Origin: Acanthacorydalis orientalis
Lineage: Eukaryota > Arthropoda > Insecta > Megaloptera > Corydalidae
Assembly: GCA_034766995.1 (NCBI GenBank)
Contig: CM068313.1
Span: 8,081,961 to 8,145,960 of the forward strand
Direction of reading: 5' to 3'
Length of the DNA: 64,000 nt
Shown here one piece after another: positions 43,778-55,859 of this stretch (its first letter is position 1; every line of letters begins with the position of its first letter). Under the pieces are notes generated by a model. It was not told the DNA's origin. It was given only the letters and a program-made list of their open reading frames with translations, and did not search any database. A program made the position numbers and the translations under genes.

Positions 43778-44600
43778 CAGATTTTGCAAGTAAACAAAAT
43801 AAATTGAAACTATAAGAAACATAAGGACAACTATAATAATATAACTCTGGAAAAAATCTTACCATCGTAAATTTGTACCGAAATATAAAACAAGCCACAT
43901 AAAACGTGACATTTACAGCCAATAAAGCATTGGCCTTTAATATATGTAGGTCAGAAATGCACTCTAATCGATTTTTTCGAACATAAAGAACGCATACATA
44001 TAATTTATCAGAATTTATTACTGAAACACCACAAATTACGAATCTTGTTCAATTATGTTTTCTTATTATTGCTGTTTTTTATTGGTTTGAGGTGTAGGAT
44101 TTAATAGTGAATGAAATGTGATTCAATATTAAGAAATTCGAGTTGGTTTCAGTGAAATTTTATTTTCAATTCTGAATTTTTGTCTTAGTTATTGGTGAAT
44201 TTGGATAGTGATTTTTAAATTTATTTAATATTATAATTAGTAATTAAAATGTATACATTTCTTTATAATATTCTAAAGATTATTTTATAATAATCATTAT
44301 TTCTAAAAAATCTGATTTGTAACAAAAATAATGAAACAATATTTTCTTAAATATTTTTTTTTTTTTTTGTAGAATAAAATGTTATGCTTATTTTCATCCA
44401 TAGACTACTGTTGCGGAATTCCGTAGTTATCATTCTTCATTTGTGTAAACTGATGCTTGTTATTCTCTAGCTGAAACAAATATTGCATTCAAAACCAAAA
44501 TCATATTCATTTTCTATTTTTCTTCAATCATTACAGTCTCTTCTTATGCAGTCACTATTTACCATGGAGTTGTATACCTTTCAACAATTATTATTTGTAG
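43376..44600. other. AT-rich gap with tetranucleotide repeat
   Basis: A (TA)n followed by seven TATG units lies at 43730-43776. Nothing else is recognised. Confidence 0.5.
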
Positions 44601-44606
44601 AGAGGC

Positions 44607-44626
44607 CTAAAAACTATAGTTTTTAG
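44607..44626. other. Perfect 20-bp palindrome
   Basis: CTAAAAACTATAGTTTTTAG is its own reverse complement. Function unknown; a dimeric factor site is possible. Confidence 0.5.
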
Positions 44627-44629
44627 AGA

Positions 44630-45535
44630 TGGTTTTCAGAAAATCTCTCCATTTGAGTCACTGATTTTGAGTCTATTTTTTTCTGTAATCGACTGAAACT
44701 AGCAAAAATATTTAAATAAAGGATTTGTACTGATTTTAAAACTTAAGTAACCCACTGGGATTCTTCCAAGGGCTGATTGCTGACTACTGTTCGGGACGAA
44801 ACTCATAACTTGTGTTTCATTGAATTAAATTGTCAGTGATTTGTGTTTCATTGGGTTGAGGTGTGGGTGACATTAGGTGATGTATGCCATTAGAATGAAG
44901 AAGTTCATAAAACAGAAGAAATAAAACCTAGATGATTTCAAAATTGTATGTGAGGATTACTGATGATTTTTCAGTATTTTATATGATTCTTACTAATAGA
45001 ATTAGCAGAAATAACCCTCAATTTAATCTCAAATTCAATTAAAACAGGTTGTCTAAAGATATCATAAGTAGAAATGGTTGTAGAAAACAAGAATTGATGA
45101 ACAGTAATCTCAAGAATTAATGAAATGATTCTGATTTACTAAAAGACACAAAAATAATGCATCTATTTTAAATTAGAAGGTTTTTCTTTAATTTTCACTT
45201 TTGATTTTTAAATTTTAATTATTTATATTAATAGACAATAAAACTTCTATTCATTGATAAATTTATTCCTAAATTTAAGTAGCTTTTCAAGCAATTATTT
45301 ATATAGAGAAAATGTAATTGAGACTTTACTGATTTTAATTTATTATACATTGTAAAGAGCTTGTTTAATATATTTTTCTATAAATTCTAAATGTTATTTC
45401 AATATCAAACAATTCTATTAAATATATCGAGCTCCGCTTTATATCATTTCTCTTAAAGTTTCTATTCGATTAATATTTTCTCATGTAATCTACATTTTTA
45501 TTACGCATTCATTTTAACGTCCAAACAAAATGAAA
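44630..45535. other. AT-rich gap
   Basis: Slightly more complex than average, but no exon, transposon end or hairpin is convincing. Confidence 0.4.
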
Positions 45536-45539
45536 CATC

Positions 45540-45960
45540 ATTTGTGACAATAGTACGTAAAAAAGGTTCGCAGAAAGAACATTCGATTAACACTCCAGAA
45601 CACAAACGCCTATCACCGTTCTCCAATTTACTTTATCATAGCGACGTTCATACTCGGTCGTATTTAAAAATAAAACAAATCACATTTTCCGTTAAATTGT
45701 GAAATCAGTGAAACGAAATCGAGCCGAAATCTGTAATGGTACACACATATCTCAGACTCTCCCGACATCAACTTCGTCGACAACTTATCGCCACGTCAAC
45801 TTCCGGTCCGGTTTCCGTCTGATATCGTTCGCACTGGGGGGACTTTTAATTAAAAATAGTCTTTACTCGCTGGTGCACGGTACACTTCGACTGGCGTCGT
45901 TCTCATTTCTTCTACCCCAGTAATCACAAACACACCCAGTCACCTTTTTGCAGTACCGAT
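45540..45960. promoter_or_regulatory. CG-rich island, possible promoter
   Basis: CpGs are frequent (TCATAGCGACGTTCATACTC, CAACTTCGTCGACAACTTAT, CTTCCGGTCCGGTTTCCG). GTATTTAAAAATAAAAC at about 45660 is a weak TATA-like element. TTCTTCTACCCCAG near 45910-45923 is a good acceptor but is followed by TAA. The plus frame 45699-45923 ends there, and no known domain is seen. Confidence 0.3.
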
Positions 45961-46780
45961 TGGAAATTTGATTTAGTTTTTTTTCCGTTCGATAATTATC
46001 TACTTTCGGATATAATTGTACGTTATTTAATTCTGTAATTAATTCGGAACAAGGCTCATTTGTTCGTTTATTTGTAAACTGTATCAATGAATCAATTATT
46101 ATTTTATTAATTTTCACGGATGTCAATATTATTTTAAATAATCGAGCTTTCATATTTGTTTCAAAAATTAAACAATTTATTTCGAAAGCGATAACTAATT
46201 TTCGCATGAATGTTTTTGATTAAATAGGAATGGAAATATTTGTACATAACGATTGTATTTTAACTTTTGTATCAAAAAATGTATTTCTGAAAACAATAGC
46301 ACATTATTTTTATATTTAAAAAGAAAGAATGATAGAATTAATTACTTTAGATTTTTTTTTCAAGAGACAACAAAATGATAAAGTGGACACAAAAATTTGT
46401 ATAATTTTTGTAATTTTCATATAAAAGGCGGGGAACTGATAAAAAATAGAATATTTGTATAGGACTTTATAAGAATGCAGCAAACGTAAAAAAGTATACG
46501 GTTTAAAATCGAAAGTCAAGTTGAAAATATATTTAGGAATTAATTAGATTTTTAATAGGTGTAAAGTTAAACCAAAAAAAAATATCACAAATAATAAACC
46601 ATGTATGCATATTTATATTTATTTTTCATTTATAAAAATATATTTTTTGCCATTATTATTATTACTAAATATGGCTAAATATTAATGTCTAATTATGTAT
46701 ACATGGCTAATATAAATATTATGGCTAATTTTTATGGCTAAATAAATACACACTTTACAGATGAATTTTTTACTTCTACA
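45961..46780. other. AT-rich gap
   Basis: Minus-strand frames at 45863-46207 and 46316-46519 reflect composition only. Near 46668-46745 the words ATGGCTAA and TGGCTAAT are repeated about five times, a small local repeat. Confidence 0.4.
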
Positions 46781-46784
46781 AACA

Positions 46785-47015
46785 TTTTTTTCTATTAAAA
46801 AATGTTTTTATATAATTGATTATAGATGATTTTTGATTATGTGTATTTCGATAACAATGCCATTATTATTTACATTTTTTTTACTTTAAATATGTGAAGA
46901 TGATGGAATTCTGATGGAAATGTGTATAAGAATTAATCAAAATTAATAAATTATCAATTAATGATTCTTTTTGAATGTGTGGTACTGAAAAAAATGTTTT
47001 GTAAATAATGGTATC
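46785..47015. repeat. FB-1 copy, diverged two-armed
   Basis: ATTGATTATAGATGATTTTT, TATGTGTATTTCGATAACAA and TGCCATTATTATTTACA face GAAGATGATGGAATTCTGAT, GGAAATGTGTATAAGAATTA and ATCAATTAATGATTC. Confidence 0.65.
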
Positions 47016-47770
47016 TATTTTAGATAAGAATTGTATTTATTAAACAATATATTTTTGTCTCATATATATATATATATAGTAAAAACTCATTTTCAAAAGT
47101 CAACGAACTTTTATACAAAAACAAACTTTCTTCAATTTCCGACAGAAAAAATACACATCCTGTTCTTATAAAACCACTTTGTCAATAATTCGTTATAAGC
47201 AAATACAGTTAATTTAATACACGTGCAGAAGTATACTTTGTAAATGTTTCGTTGTTCTTGTACGTGTATAAGTCAAGATCAAATTATGTGTTAACCGAAT
47301 TGCATTAAAGTTTTATCTAACTCCGTAATTGTATTAAAAGTTATTGCTATGGAAGAAAAGCGCGAGTAACTTTTATAATAAGAACAGATAAAGGGAAATA
47401 AGACTGAAACCAATTTGTATACAGCTGATATAATTCTTAGAAATAACATACTAATATTGTTATTTACTTTCTTTCTCGTAAAACTTTTTTTTCGAGTAGA
47501 AGAAATTTCATATTTTCTTTATATACAATGAATATGAAGTTTAATATGTCGAGGGAAGCAAACAAAAATTTAATAAAGCTCTTTTTCGATATTTTCGTGT
47601 ATTAGTGCTTGAAAATTAAACAGTATCGATATTAGATAATATTCTTTGAATAGAATATCTTATGAGTATAAAATTCATTTTAATTTTCGCAGACAATTTG
47701 AATCTGGACAGATAATTGCAAATTATGATCAACAGTTCCAGTTTGTTTTCTATATAATATCAAGTATGAG
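47016..47770. other. AT-rich gap
   Basis: Contains a short TA run (47060-47078). Nothing else recognised. Confidence 0.45.
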
Positions 47771-47774
47771 TCAG

Positions 47775-47886
47775 CTCGTCACAAAGTCGAGCGTTCATTA
47801 CGACACGACATAGTTTAAGTGTTGCACGTTCATATCTCGTCACTGCAATATAGTCGAGCGTTGACACTTTGATGTCTTGTGACGAG
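47775..47886. repeat. Small CG-richer inverted/direct repeat unit
   Basis: It begins CTCGTCACAA and ends TTGTGACGAG, a perfect 10-bp inverted repeat 112 bp apart. Inside, AGTCGAGCGTT occurs twice (about 47785 and 47852), each after a CTCGTCAC word, giving a duplicated half-unit. It could be a tiny transposon remnant or a repeated binding site. Confidence 0.5.
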
Positions 47887-47889
47887 AAG

Positions 47890-48825
47890 TGTATGAAGCA
47901 CCTCGGATACCTTCCATCAAACGTTCTTGAAAAATAACTAGTGAGACAGTATCTTTCTAGTGAAATAAATACACAGATGGCTTCATATTAAAGCTTCGTT
48001 GTTAAACACAATGCTGTAAGATCAAAGCTGTGCATAGTGCACGAACTCTTCACCTTTTATTAATCTATTTTTTATATCCTCGTATCGATGGTTTATTAAT
48101 AATATTTTTATCTTGTATACAAAATTTCATACTTGGAGCAAATATTAAATATTCATCGAACAGGATGTGTATTACATCATTTTTTATATTAAAAAAATCT
48201 TTAATAAATTTTTTCTTAAAGTTTAATAATTTAAAGCCAATACTTGAAAGTCAATAATATTATCATGTTTTATTCTTAGATGTTTAAATAAGAAATTTGT
48301 TTTCATTTAGAAATATGTAATACTTAGAAAAATATAAAATTTAAAATTGATTTATAACATTTAACAAATTGATGATGCAGATATTTTTCTGTACCATTTT
48401 TCTGTTTTATTTATTTATTAATATGACTTGGTAGCTAGTAATAGCTATTACTTTCAATTGATAATTTGTTGAATTTATCTAGAAAGGATTTTTTCTTTTA
48501 TAAATAAACCAATTGTTACGAATTAAAAATCAATACTTTTCGGTGCTAATTTGGAAAATTGCTCTAAAGTGTATTTAATAATGAAAGAAATATTTAAAAC
48601 TGATTTTGAACGAAATGTGTATTTTTTATTTTATATCGAGTTTAGTCGCGAAAATATGAAAATAGTATTGATTTATTTTTAATCTGTTAGTTGTGGCTCC
48701 ATATTTTACACGTGTGTACCTAAATTGTGTCTAAAAATGAAAGGATGGCAAGTATACTCGTCAAACAGAGTGTTACAGCTGTTCTAAAATTGAATTAAAT
48801 TCTAACGAAAATTTTTCAAAGATAC
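47890..48825. other. AT-rich gap
   Basis: The plus frame 48030-48257 has no recognised motif. No repeat copy is seen. Confidence 0.4.
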
Positions 48826-48827
48826 AT

Positions 48828-48962
48828 AAAATTCTCAATTTTTCTGTACCTTAATTACGTTAATTAATCAATAATCAAAAATGATCAATAATGATTTATT
48901 CAACATTTTTGACCAGAATTGTTTTTGTAATTTGTGAGATAAAAATAGAATTCATTTGGGAA
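48828..48962. repeat. FB-1 right half
   Basis: CAATTTTTCTGTACCTTAAT, AATCAAAAATGATCAATAAT, TTATTCAACATTTTTGACC and AATTTGTGAGATAAAAATAG. Left arm absent. Confidence 0.65.
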
Positions 48963-48964
48963 AT

Positions 48965-49268
48965 GTAATTATTGTTCATTTTTTAAAAAATTGGTATAAA
49001 TATTTTCAAGTGTATTGTAAACGTATTAATAATATTTTTCTTACTTAGTGTTCTCAGTAATAATGAAATATTAAAATGTATCTTTTTATAATACTAATAA
49101 TTATATTAATGTCTCATTTTATTTTAAAAAAATTAAGTAATTAATTATATTCTTTATTGCTATTAAGTACACTGGCTTTAACTAAAACATTAAACTACCG
49201 GTCATTTGCTTATGTAGTAGAGCTTAAATATGAAAAAAATAATGACTCAATTTTTAACTGAAATTAAA

Positions 49269-49325
<57 letters not shown>

Positions 49326-49736
49326 AAAAATATCGTTCACAAAAAAGGAAGTACATCTAAAGCACTAAGCTTGAATCCGTGAGACGTGAATCGACGTTAG
49401 ATGTGAGATACGAGTGTAAAAACCATCGACTATGTTTTATGTTGATGCTCGAAATGTCAACATTTAAGTTAACAGTGAAGGAAATGAAAATTTTTACTAC
49501 TGACATTGAGTAAATTTACTGTTCGGTCGAAATTAAAATTCTTCTGTTTTTAGAGGGTCGTATACGCGATGAGTGATAAGATGGAATTTAGCTGTTTTTA
49601 TTAGCACCTGCTTTTTATACGTTATGAGTTAATATAAACTGATGAATGCACTCTTACTGTACCATATAGTTGCTTGGCACGTTTTATACACGTAGGTGTT
49701 TACACATAATTCTCTTATCATTTAGTAACGTGTACA

Positions 49737-49772
<36 letters not shown>

Positions 49773-50530
49773 AAAATATATTTTTAAAAAATATTGAAAA
49801 TATCAATCAGTTGCTTAATTTTGTTGTTATTTAGAATCGTTTAAACTCTGTTCGGAAATATTTAACTCTTTTTTTTAAAAAAAAAGAAGAAAAACCTTGA
49901 AAAAGGGATTAAATAGACATTCCTGAAGTGAAAAAATGTTTGTAAATTGTGAGATACCGTTTAAAGTAGCGATAATGCTTTTTGTTTTGTGTTCAACGTG
50001 TGTGGTTCTATATATATCGAAGATTAATGTGTTTTTTCTTGTTCTGTGTCTTGGCTAGTCTGAGAATTCGAAATAGTTTTTTTTTTAAAAAATAACTTTT
50101 TAGAAATATGCTATTGTTGAATATAAAAACGGTCATTTGGATGAGTGATGAATGTTGGTTAATTATGTACCAATTCATTTATGCATCTGAAAAAATCTGA
50201 AAACGCAGTGAAATGTTTTTAAAGTATGTAAATGTTTTATAAATTTTGTACAGAGTGATTGAGTTTCAAATATAAATAGAGAGTGAAGTGATTTACGAGT
50301 TTGAATGAGCGTTTATCATAAATTTAACAACCTTTGAATAAGAATTTATGAAGATTTAGTGTACGAAGATTTAATATTTAAAAGGTTGAAACGTCAATTT
50401 ATTTTAAACTTGTTTATACATTTTTACATTAGATATATTATTGACGTTCATAAAAGAATTAATTTTCTCTCGACAATTGCAATAAATTTTCTTATCAAAA
50501 CTTAAAATTTTTAATTAGAGCTGAAAAGTT
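48965..50530. other. AT-rich gap with two TA microsatellites
   Basis: (TC)(TA)n at 49271-49320 and (TA)n at 49739-49767. Between them, 49370-49560 is a little more complex, without a recognisable feature. Confidence 0.5.
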
Positions 50531-50536
50531 TTATAG

Positions 50537-50878
50537 CAATGGTGGGCAAACTGCGGCTCGTAAAGCTATTCTGTGCGGCTCCCGAGACCATTTGGGTTTC
50601 AATACCGTTTTACCTAAACATTTATACTAATAATTTATAATAGTAATCTATAGACAGATTTTAAACTCTTAACTACAAAAATGAAGACTCAATTGAAGTC
50701 TTCAACGAGTAGAGATTTAACATATTCTGCTTTAGTGAATGGGACTACTATATAGTTGTATTTTTTATTATTTCTAAATAAAATTTTAAAATAATATTTC
50801 TTGGGGTTATTGAACATTGAAAAACGTATGAAAAGTATTATATGCACCCCTTATTATTGAAGAAGTGGCCTACCCTTG
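50537..50878. mobile_element. hAT-like non-autonomous element
   Basis: The left end is CAATGGTGGGCAAACTGCGG; the reverse complement of the right end reads CAAGGGTAGGCCACTTC, an inverted pair of about 16 bp with few mismatches. The CA..GGTGGGCAAACT form is typical of hAT ends. Flanks TTTTATAG and TTCTTTAA are a weak 8-bp match. The interior has no transposase and is 342 bp long in total. Confidence 0.65.
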
Positions 50879-50879
50879 T

Positions 50880-51584
50880 TCTTTAACTTCAAATTTCAAT
50901 TACTAAGTGTATACTATTTTAACATTTCTACTTGGTTATCAAATTCTAGGATTCTATGTATATCTTAATAATTTAAGAATAAAACATTTGGGACAAACAT
51001 TCTATACACCATTGTTGTAGTCAGTACATTTATTTTTATAAAACCCATACGAATGAGAATTGACCAATTTATTTCTCACTCTTAGATTTCAGAGTGTCAT
51101 AAATGTTCGAATGAAAGCATTCTTCTTATTATAGATTATACATAACGATATTTACTCACACTAATAATACATTATTGAAAAATCCATCAGTTTAGTTGGA
51201 TTTAAGCAGAAATGAGTAACCTTTATATTTTAAAATTATTATTTAAAGAAAATATTCACGTTCTAATGAACTAACTACACAAAACAATTATTTTGTAAAA
51301 ACATTTCTCTATGTATCAAAAAAAATATATATTATATTCCTGTCTCAGAGCGTACAAATAATAAAACACATTTTATGGAATTACATATAACATCAAATGT
51401 ATTTCCGGATATGTTTTCCTCATTTTATTTATTTCCGTTAACAAAAACACCACAAACTCGCAGGCCATCAATTCGAACCAAACTAAAGTACTCATTCTCC
51501 ATTTTTTTTTATATAAAAATGTTATTTTTTATCACGTATAAAATATGTCTTTTTTATTTTATTGTCCGTGGCATAACTTACACG

Positions 51585-51652
<68 letters not shown>

Positions 51653-51786
51653 TAAATGTTTTATTATGTACTTAGAACATAGTAGCAGTAATTTTCTATG
51701 AAATAAAACTTCCGTATAAATACTTTTCACAATAACATTTTCAGTATTTGCCGTCATACGCACTTGTCACACACACTTACACTCAC

Positions 51787-51826
<40 letters not shown>

Positions 51827-52180
51827 GTAATAAAAAAAATCGTTCTATATACGACAAAACGTATCATAAACCAAAAATCGTCCCTGTAGACCAGCACGAA
51901 TAAATTTTACCACGATTTCAGCAAAAAAAGTTATGCGAACGTATAGATAAATCGAACTTGATTCTAGATTACAGTTTACTGAAGTCCGTGTTCGCTCATG
52001 TGTATGTTTAAGTATGTGATTATTCGATTTATTTAAAGATTTATAAAAAAAATCGCATTAAAATTATGAGCTTTCGTCTGTTTTCGTACGAGTTTTATAT
52101 GAAAATATTTTTTGGTTGATGTTTTTGAAAAGTTTGAATCTCGTGTTAGATTAATTCGAAATTGAGATACTCTTAAGAAT
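50880..52180. other. AT-rich gap with long TA microsatellites
   Basis: (TA)n at 51588-51648 (about 60 bp) and 51795-51822. Long frames at 51375-51701 and 51578-51763 are Ile-Tyr translations of these. Confidence 0.6.
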
Positions 52181-52185
52181 ATGGT

Positions 52186-52502
52186 TTTGGAATTCTGGCT
52201 AAATTTACTTTCACAAGATTTCGTTTTACTCATCACAAATGTCACACATTTTTTTCTGATCAAAAATGTTCAATAATTCATTAATGATTGTTTTTATGTG
52301 GATTTTTATAGAAATGCTATTATTTTTAGAGCACGAAGGTTTAGAAAAACATATACTTTTTATACACTTAAGCTTTCTGAGCATGCTGACATTGTCGTAG
52401 AAATGCACATTAGTAACAATCAAAAATTGTCAATAATTGATTATTGAATATTTATAACAGAAAAAGTTAGGTTTATGTGGTGAGTGAAAAAAGAATTCAT
52501 GA
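52186..52502. repeat. FB-1 foldback copy, two-armed
   Basis: The left arm runs TTCTGGCTAAATTTACTTTC, TTTTTCTGATCAAAAATGTT, CAATAATTCATTAATGATTG and TTATTTTTAGAGCACGAAGG. The right arm runs AAGCTTTCTGAGCATGCTGA, GTAGAAATGCACATTAGTAA, AATTGATTATTGAATATTTA and TTATGTGGTGAGTGAAAAAA. One of the clearest copies. Confidence 0.8.
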
Positions 52503-52723
52503 TATTGAGACAGATTTTGTTTAAATAAATTCTGATATTAATATTTATATGAACAATATTATTATATTAACAACAAATTTATGTTTGAGGACATTTTTGG
52601 AAAAAAAATAACGAATTTAAATCCTTGACGTTGGAAATATTTTTTTTATTAACAAATTTACTGTTTGTAGAAATAATTGAACTTGTTTATGTTTTAAAAA
52701 TGTAACTGAAAATATAATTAATA

Positions 52724-52917
52724 GGGTGATTCATTTAGGCTTCCATATAGAAGTATTAAAAGAGGGTGCAGGGGTCAAGAAAAGTTATGTTATTTTTTAT
52801 TTAGTATTTTAGTTAAATTCAATATTAAAATACAAATGAACTAAAATACTAAATAGGGGATAACATGGTCTATTTTTTTTTAAATACTTTAATGTGGAAG
52901 CCTAAGTTGAATAATCG
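52724..52917. mobile_element. GGGTGATTC-family element, complete
   Basis: GGGTGATTCATTTAGGCTTC after TA (52722-52723), and the mirrored TGGAAGCCTAAGTTGAATAA before TA. The core contains TTTAGTATTTTAGTTAAATT with a mirrored copy. About 194 bp and without coding capacity. Confidence 0.8.
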
Positions 52918-52919
52918 TA

Positions 52920-53880
52920 TATATTGAATCCTAGATTATAAAATTACGACATACATAAGAAAAAATCTATAGTGATATTCAAATCTTAAAAACGTTTGAT
53001 AAGTTTGATTAGAAATAATAAATGGTTTCTTTGATAGATTATCTCTCTATAACATTAAATGGTACCGAATTATTGAATATATTTTAATGAGAAAAAATAT
53101 ATTGATTAGTGAGCCAAGTGAAGAAAATTGTTTGTAAATTTTTTCTATATTTAAGTTATTTTTTGTACATAGAGAAATATATAATTGCAGATGTTAATGT
53201 CCATAATGGGACTTCAAGTACAAAAAATTAATAGAAATTTTTCTGGTTTCAATAATTTTTAGTGTTTTAGAATATATTTTATAAGAATTGTACTATTTTA
53301 TTGCTCTTGTTAATAATTTACAAAGATAGTATTATATCAATTGTTGTTTGAAAGAATAATAGCATGCACTTTAGTTATTAGCTTATACAAAGACCTGTTT
53401 TTTTTTAAAAAAAAAAACCTCTAGGATATTTTTGACGATCTTTTCTTTTATATATTTTTTTCATTTCAGAGCAATTGATTTTTGTTCAATATAAACTTGT
53501 AATAAAGTCTTCTATATTTATATATATATATATATACACACACACAATTTTCTCTATTTGGTCTACTATATAACTACTTCATTTCGGCATTAATTCTTGA
53601 ATTAGTTATAAATTCATAATAAAATGTTTTATAACCGTAACATTTTTTACGATTTTACTTTTTATGAGGTCTTAATGTTATTAATGTTTAATATTTCATA
53701 AGTTTTCTCTTATATATATAATCATTTGATATGGTAAACATGTATTTTCAAATAAAAAAAGTTTGTTAAAAAACTCAAACGTTAATGTGTAAAGGAAAGA
53801 AAAAAAACCCTCTTCATAACAATAAAATATGCAAATCGTGCATAACAAACGTCGATATATAAATCTCAATATAATATAAG
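52920..53880. other. AT-rich gap
   Basis: A (TA)(CA) run at 53519-53545; nothing else recognised. Confidence 0.45.
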
Positions 53881-53885
53881 TGTAG

Positions 53886-54335
53886 CAAGAAGGTATCAGC
53901 GCTGGATGGGTTGGTTGGCGTGTAGTATGGAATGGCGTCGCAACGTCAAACGGGGTGGTTTTTCTTCAGAGGTTGTTCGCTACCAGCGAACAGCTCGGCC
54001 CCGGTGCAAGCAAGTTTATGCCGGCGATGGTAACAAAAACTGTCTCCGAAAAGTACACGATATTTTTTGCCGAGACACAGTGCCACTGCGAGTTTAGCAA
54101 CGAACGACCCTTACTTAAACCCACAGGTTGCGGTAAAGCAGGAGGGTGTTCGGATACGACTGGGTTGGATGAACGTAAGATCGGACGAGTTGGAGAAACG
54201 ATGCACGATTGGGACTCATTTGTAGGAGAATGGGCAGGCACGGACTCCACTTGTATATTTTTTTTTAATTCAAGTTTTATGTATTTTATCATAGTAGAGA
54301 ACATATTTATTAGATTATCTGTCGTTCATGTTTAA
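53886..54335 (+). other. CG-rich open block, candidate exon or promoter
   Basis: One plus frame is open for 150 codons, unusual in DNA this AT-rich. Within it, GGTGGTTTTTCTTCAG ends at 53966 as a strong acceptor. The following codons read RLFATSEQLGPGASKFMPAM, then a Cys-rich stretch (CHCEF, GCGKAGGC). A GTAAGA donor begins at 54172. The 205-nt segment 53967-54171 could thus be an exon starting in phase 0. Against this, a second plus frame and a minus frame are also open, as expected of CG-rich DNA where stops are rare. I recognise no domain. Confidence 0.25.
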
Positions 54336-54499
54336 CTTTTATTCAAGTTAGTTCGTCGTCAAAGTTTAGATATTTTTTATCATCTTTTATTTATTCTTCT
54401 TGTTAAAACTATAAACAAACTTAAGTAGATTTCTATAAAATTTTATATTCTGCAAAAATAGTTTTGATATTTTAAAAAAGATTTTTTTCTAACAATCCT

Positions 54500-54640
54500 G
54501 CTTTGGCACTATAGCTAAATTAGCTCATCACATTAACAGTTATCTGTATCAAAAAATTAAATAAATAATTATTGTATATTTTTATAAATCAATGTTCATT
54601 TAAAAGGAAGTGCAATTTTCTTCAGAGCCAAATTCGCAGC
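54500..54640. repeat. FB-1 left half, degraded
   Basis: CCTGCTTTGGCACTATAGCT, AAATAATTATTGTATATTTT and CTTCAGAGCCAAATTCGC keep the block order of a left arm. The CATTTCGATGG block is eroded to CATTTAAAAGG. Confidence 0.5.
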
Positions 54641-54697
54641 TTTCTCAAATAAAGTGTTATTTACAGAAGACGAGAAAAAGTGATATCTAAAAACTCT

Positions 54698-54905
54698 GAC
54701 TAAATTCACTTTTAAAACTAAATTCTTTTTTCACCCCATACATGATTAAAATTTTTTCTCGCCAGAAATATCAAAATAATCATTCTTATTTATGTGAATT
54801 TCGATGGTGGTGCAATCATATTCAGAGTGCTAAAGTACTGAAAATTTTAATTATGAAATTCAATGATTTACTGAACATTTTTTTTTGATTTCAGAGGTAA
54901 AAAAA
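54698..54905. repeat. FB-1 copy next to another
   Basis: CTCTGACTAAATTCACTTTT, TTCTTTTTTCACCCCATAC, ATGTGAATTTCGATGGTGG and TCATATTCAGAGTGCTAAAG form the left arm. AATGATTTACTGAACATTTT with CAGAGGTAAAAAAAATC is a short right arm. It lies about 60 bp from the previous half copy. Confidence 0.65.
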
Positions 54906-54909
54906 ATCT

Positions 54910-55855
54910 TTTTTTGAAGTGTTCTACAAATATCTTCAATGAGAAACACTTAATAATATTTAAAAAGAAAAGCTTAATGTTACATATTAGAAATAAAGCA
55001 AAAAAATACTGGGAATGGGTTTTAATAAAGTATATTTTACTATAATAAAAACTAATTTGTATTATAAAATTAACAGCTGTGAATTGAATATTTGTGACAG
55101 ATTTTTCATATTTTAATTTTGAATGCAATAGAATTACCTTCGAAATTCACATTGTCTCATCAAAATAGATAGTAATTAATTATCGTAAATTTCCATAAAG
55201 AAATATTTTGCACTGTTTGTGATGTTAATCACATATTTTATTTTTTTATTAAGAAAAAAATCCGAGATGATTAATAGTGATATAGAAATAGAACTTTCTC
55301 AATTTTCGGATTTAAATTACTATTATATATATATATATATGTAAATATTAATCATTTTATATTAAATTCTATTGTCTTACAAAATTTCATTCAAATTCAC
55401 TTTTAATTTAAATTCCTAAAATTATAACCGCATAATTTTTTAATTTGTTCAGAGACTAAATATAAGAAACCTTAAATATTTCTAATTAAGGAAGGGGAGC
55501 TTATTCATTTTTTAATACATATTTAATTTAATGTAATTTAATATACTTTCATCAGAGCAGATTTTATTATACATTCAAAATATTTAATGAAGTACTAATC
55601 GAGTGTAAATGTTTTAAGAAATAATACTGTGTCAGTTGCTGTATGTTTATTAAATGTCTTCATTAATTAATATCTAACTAAATATTTAACTTTTCAAAAA
55701 TTAATAATATTGAACTGATAATAAATGTCTCATTTAATCCAACTGAAAAAAAAATATACAACACTTCTTCATTCACAAATACGTCCCACAATACAATTAT
55801 GACAGCATTAATAAATATAAATCAACCATTAAAAACGATATTCTCGAACAAATCA
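54910..55855. other. AT-rich gap
   Basis: A TA run at 55323-55341; nothing else recognised. The minus-strand frame 54868-55128 has no motif. Confidence 0.45.
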
Positions 55856-55859
55856 TTCT

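Noticed and set aside
45863..46207. 114-codon minus-strand frame next to a CG island
   Set aside because: No motif, and the composition follows the AT-rich flank. Its 3' part overlaps a patch with frames open on both strands.
53966..54304. 112-codon minus-strand frame opposite the CG-rich open block
   Set aside because: It is the antisense shadow of the plus-strand open block and ends in poly-Lys/Asn from T-rich DNA; no splice or motif support.
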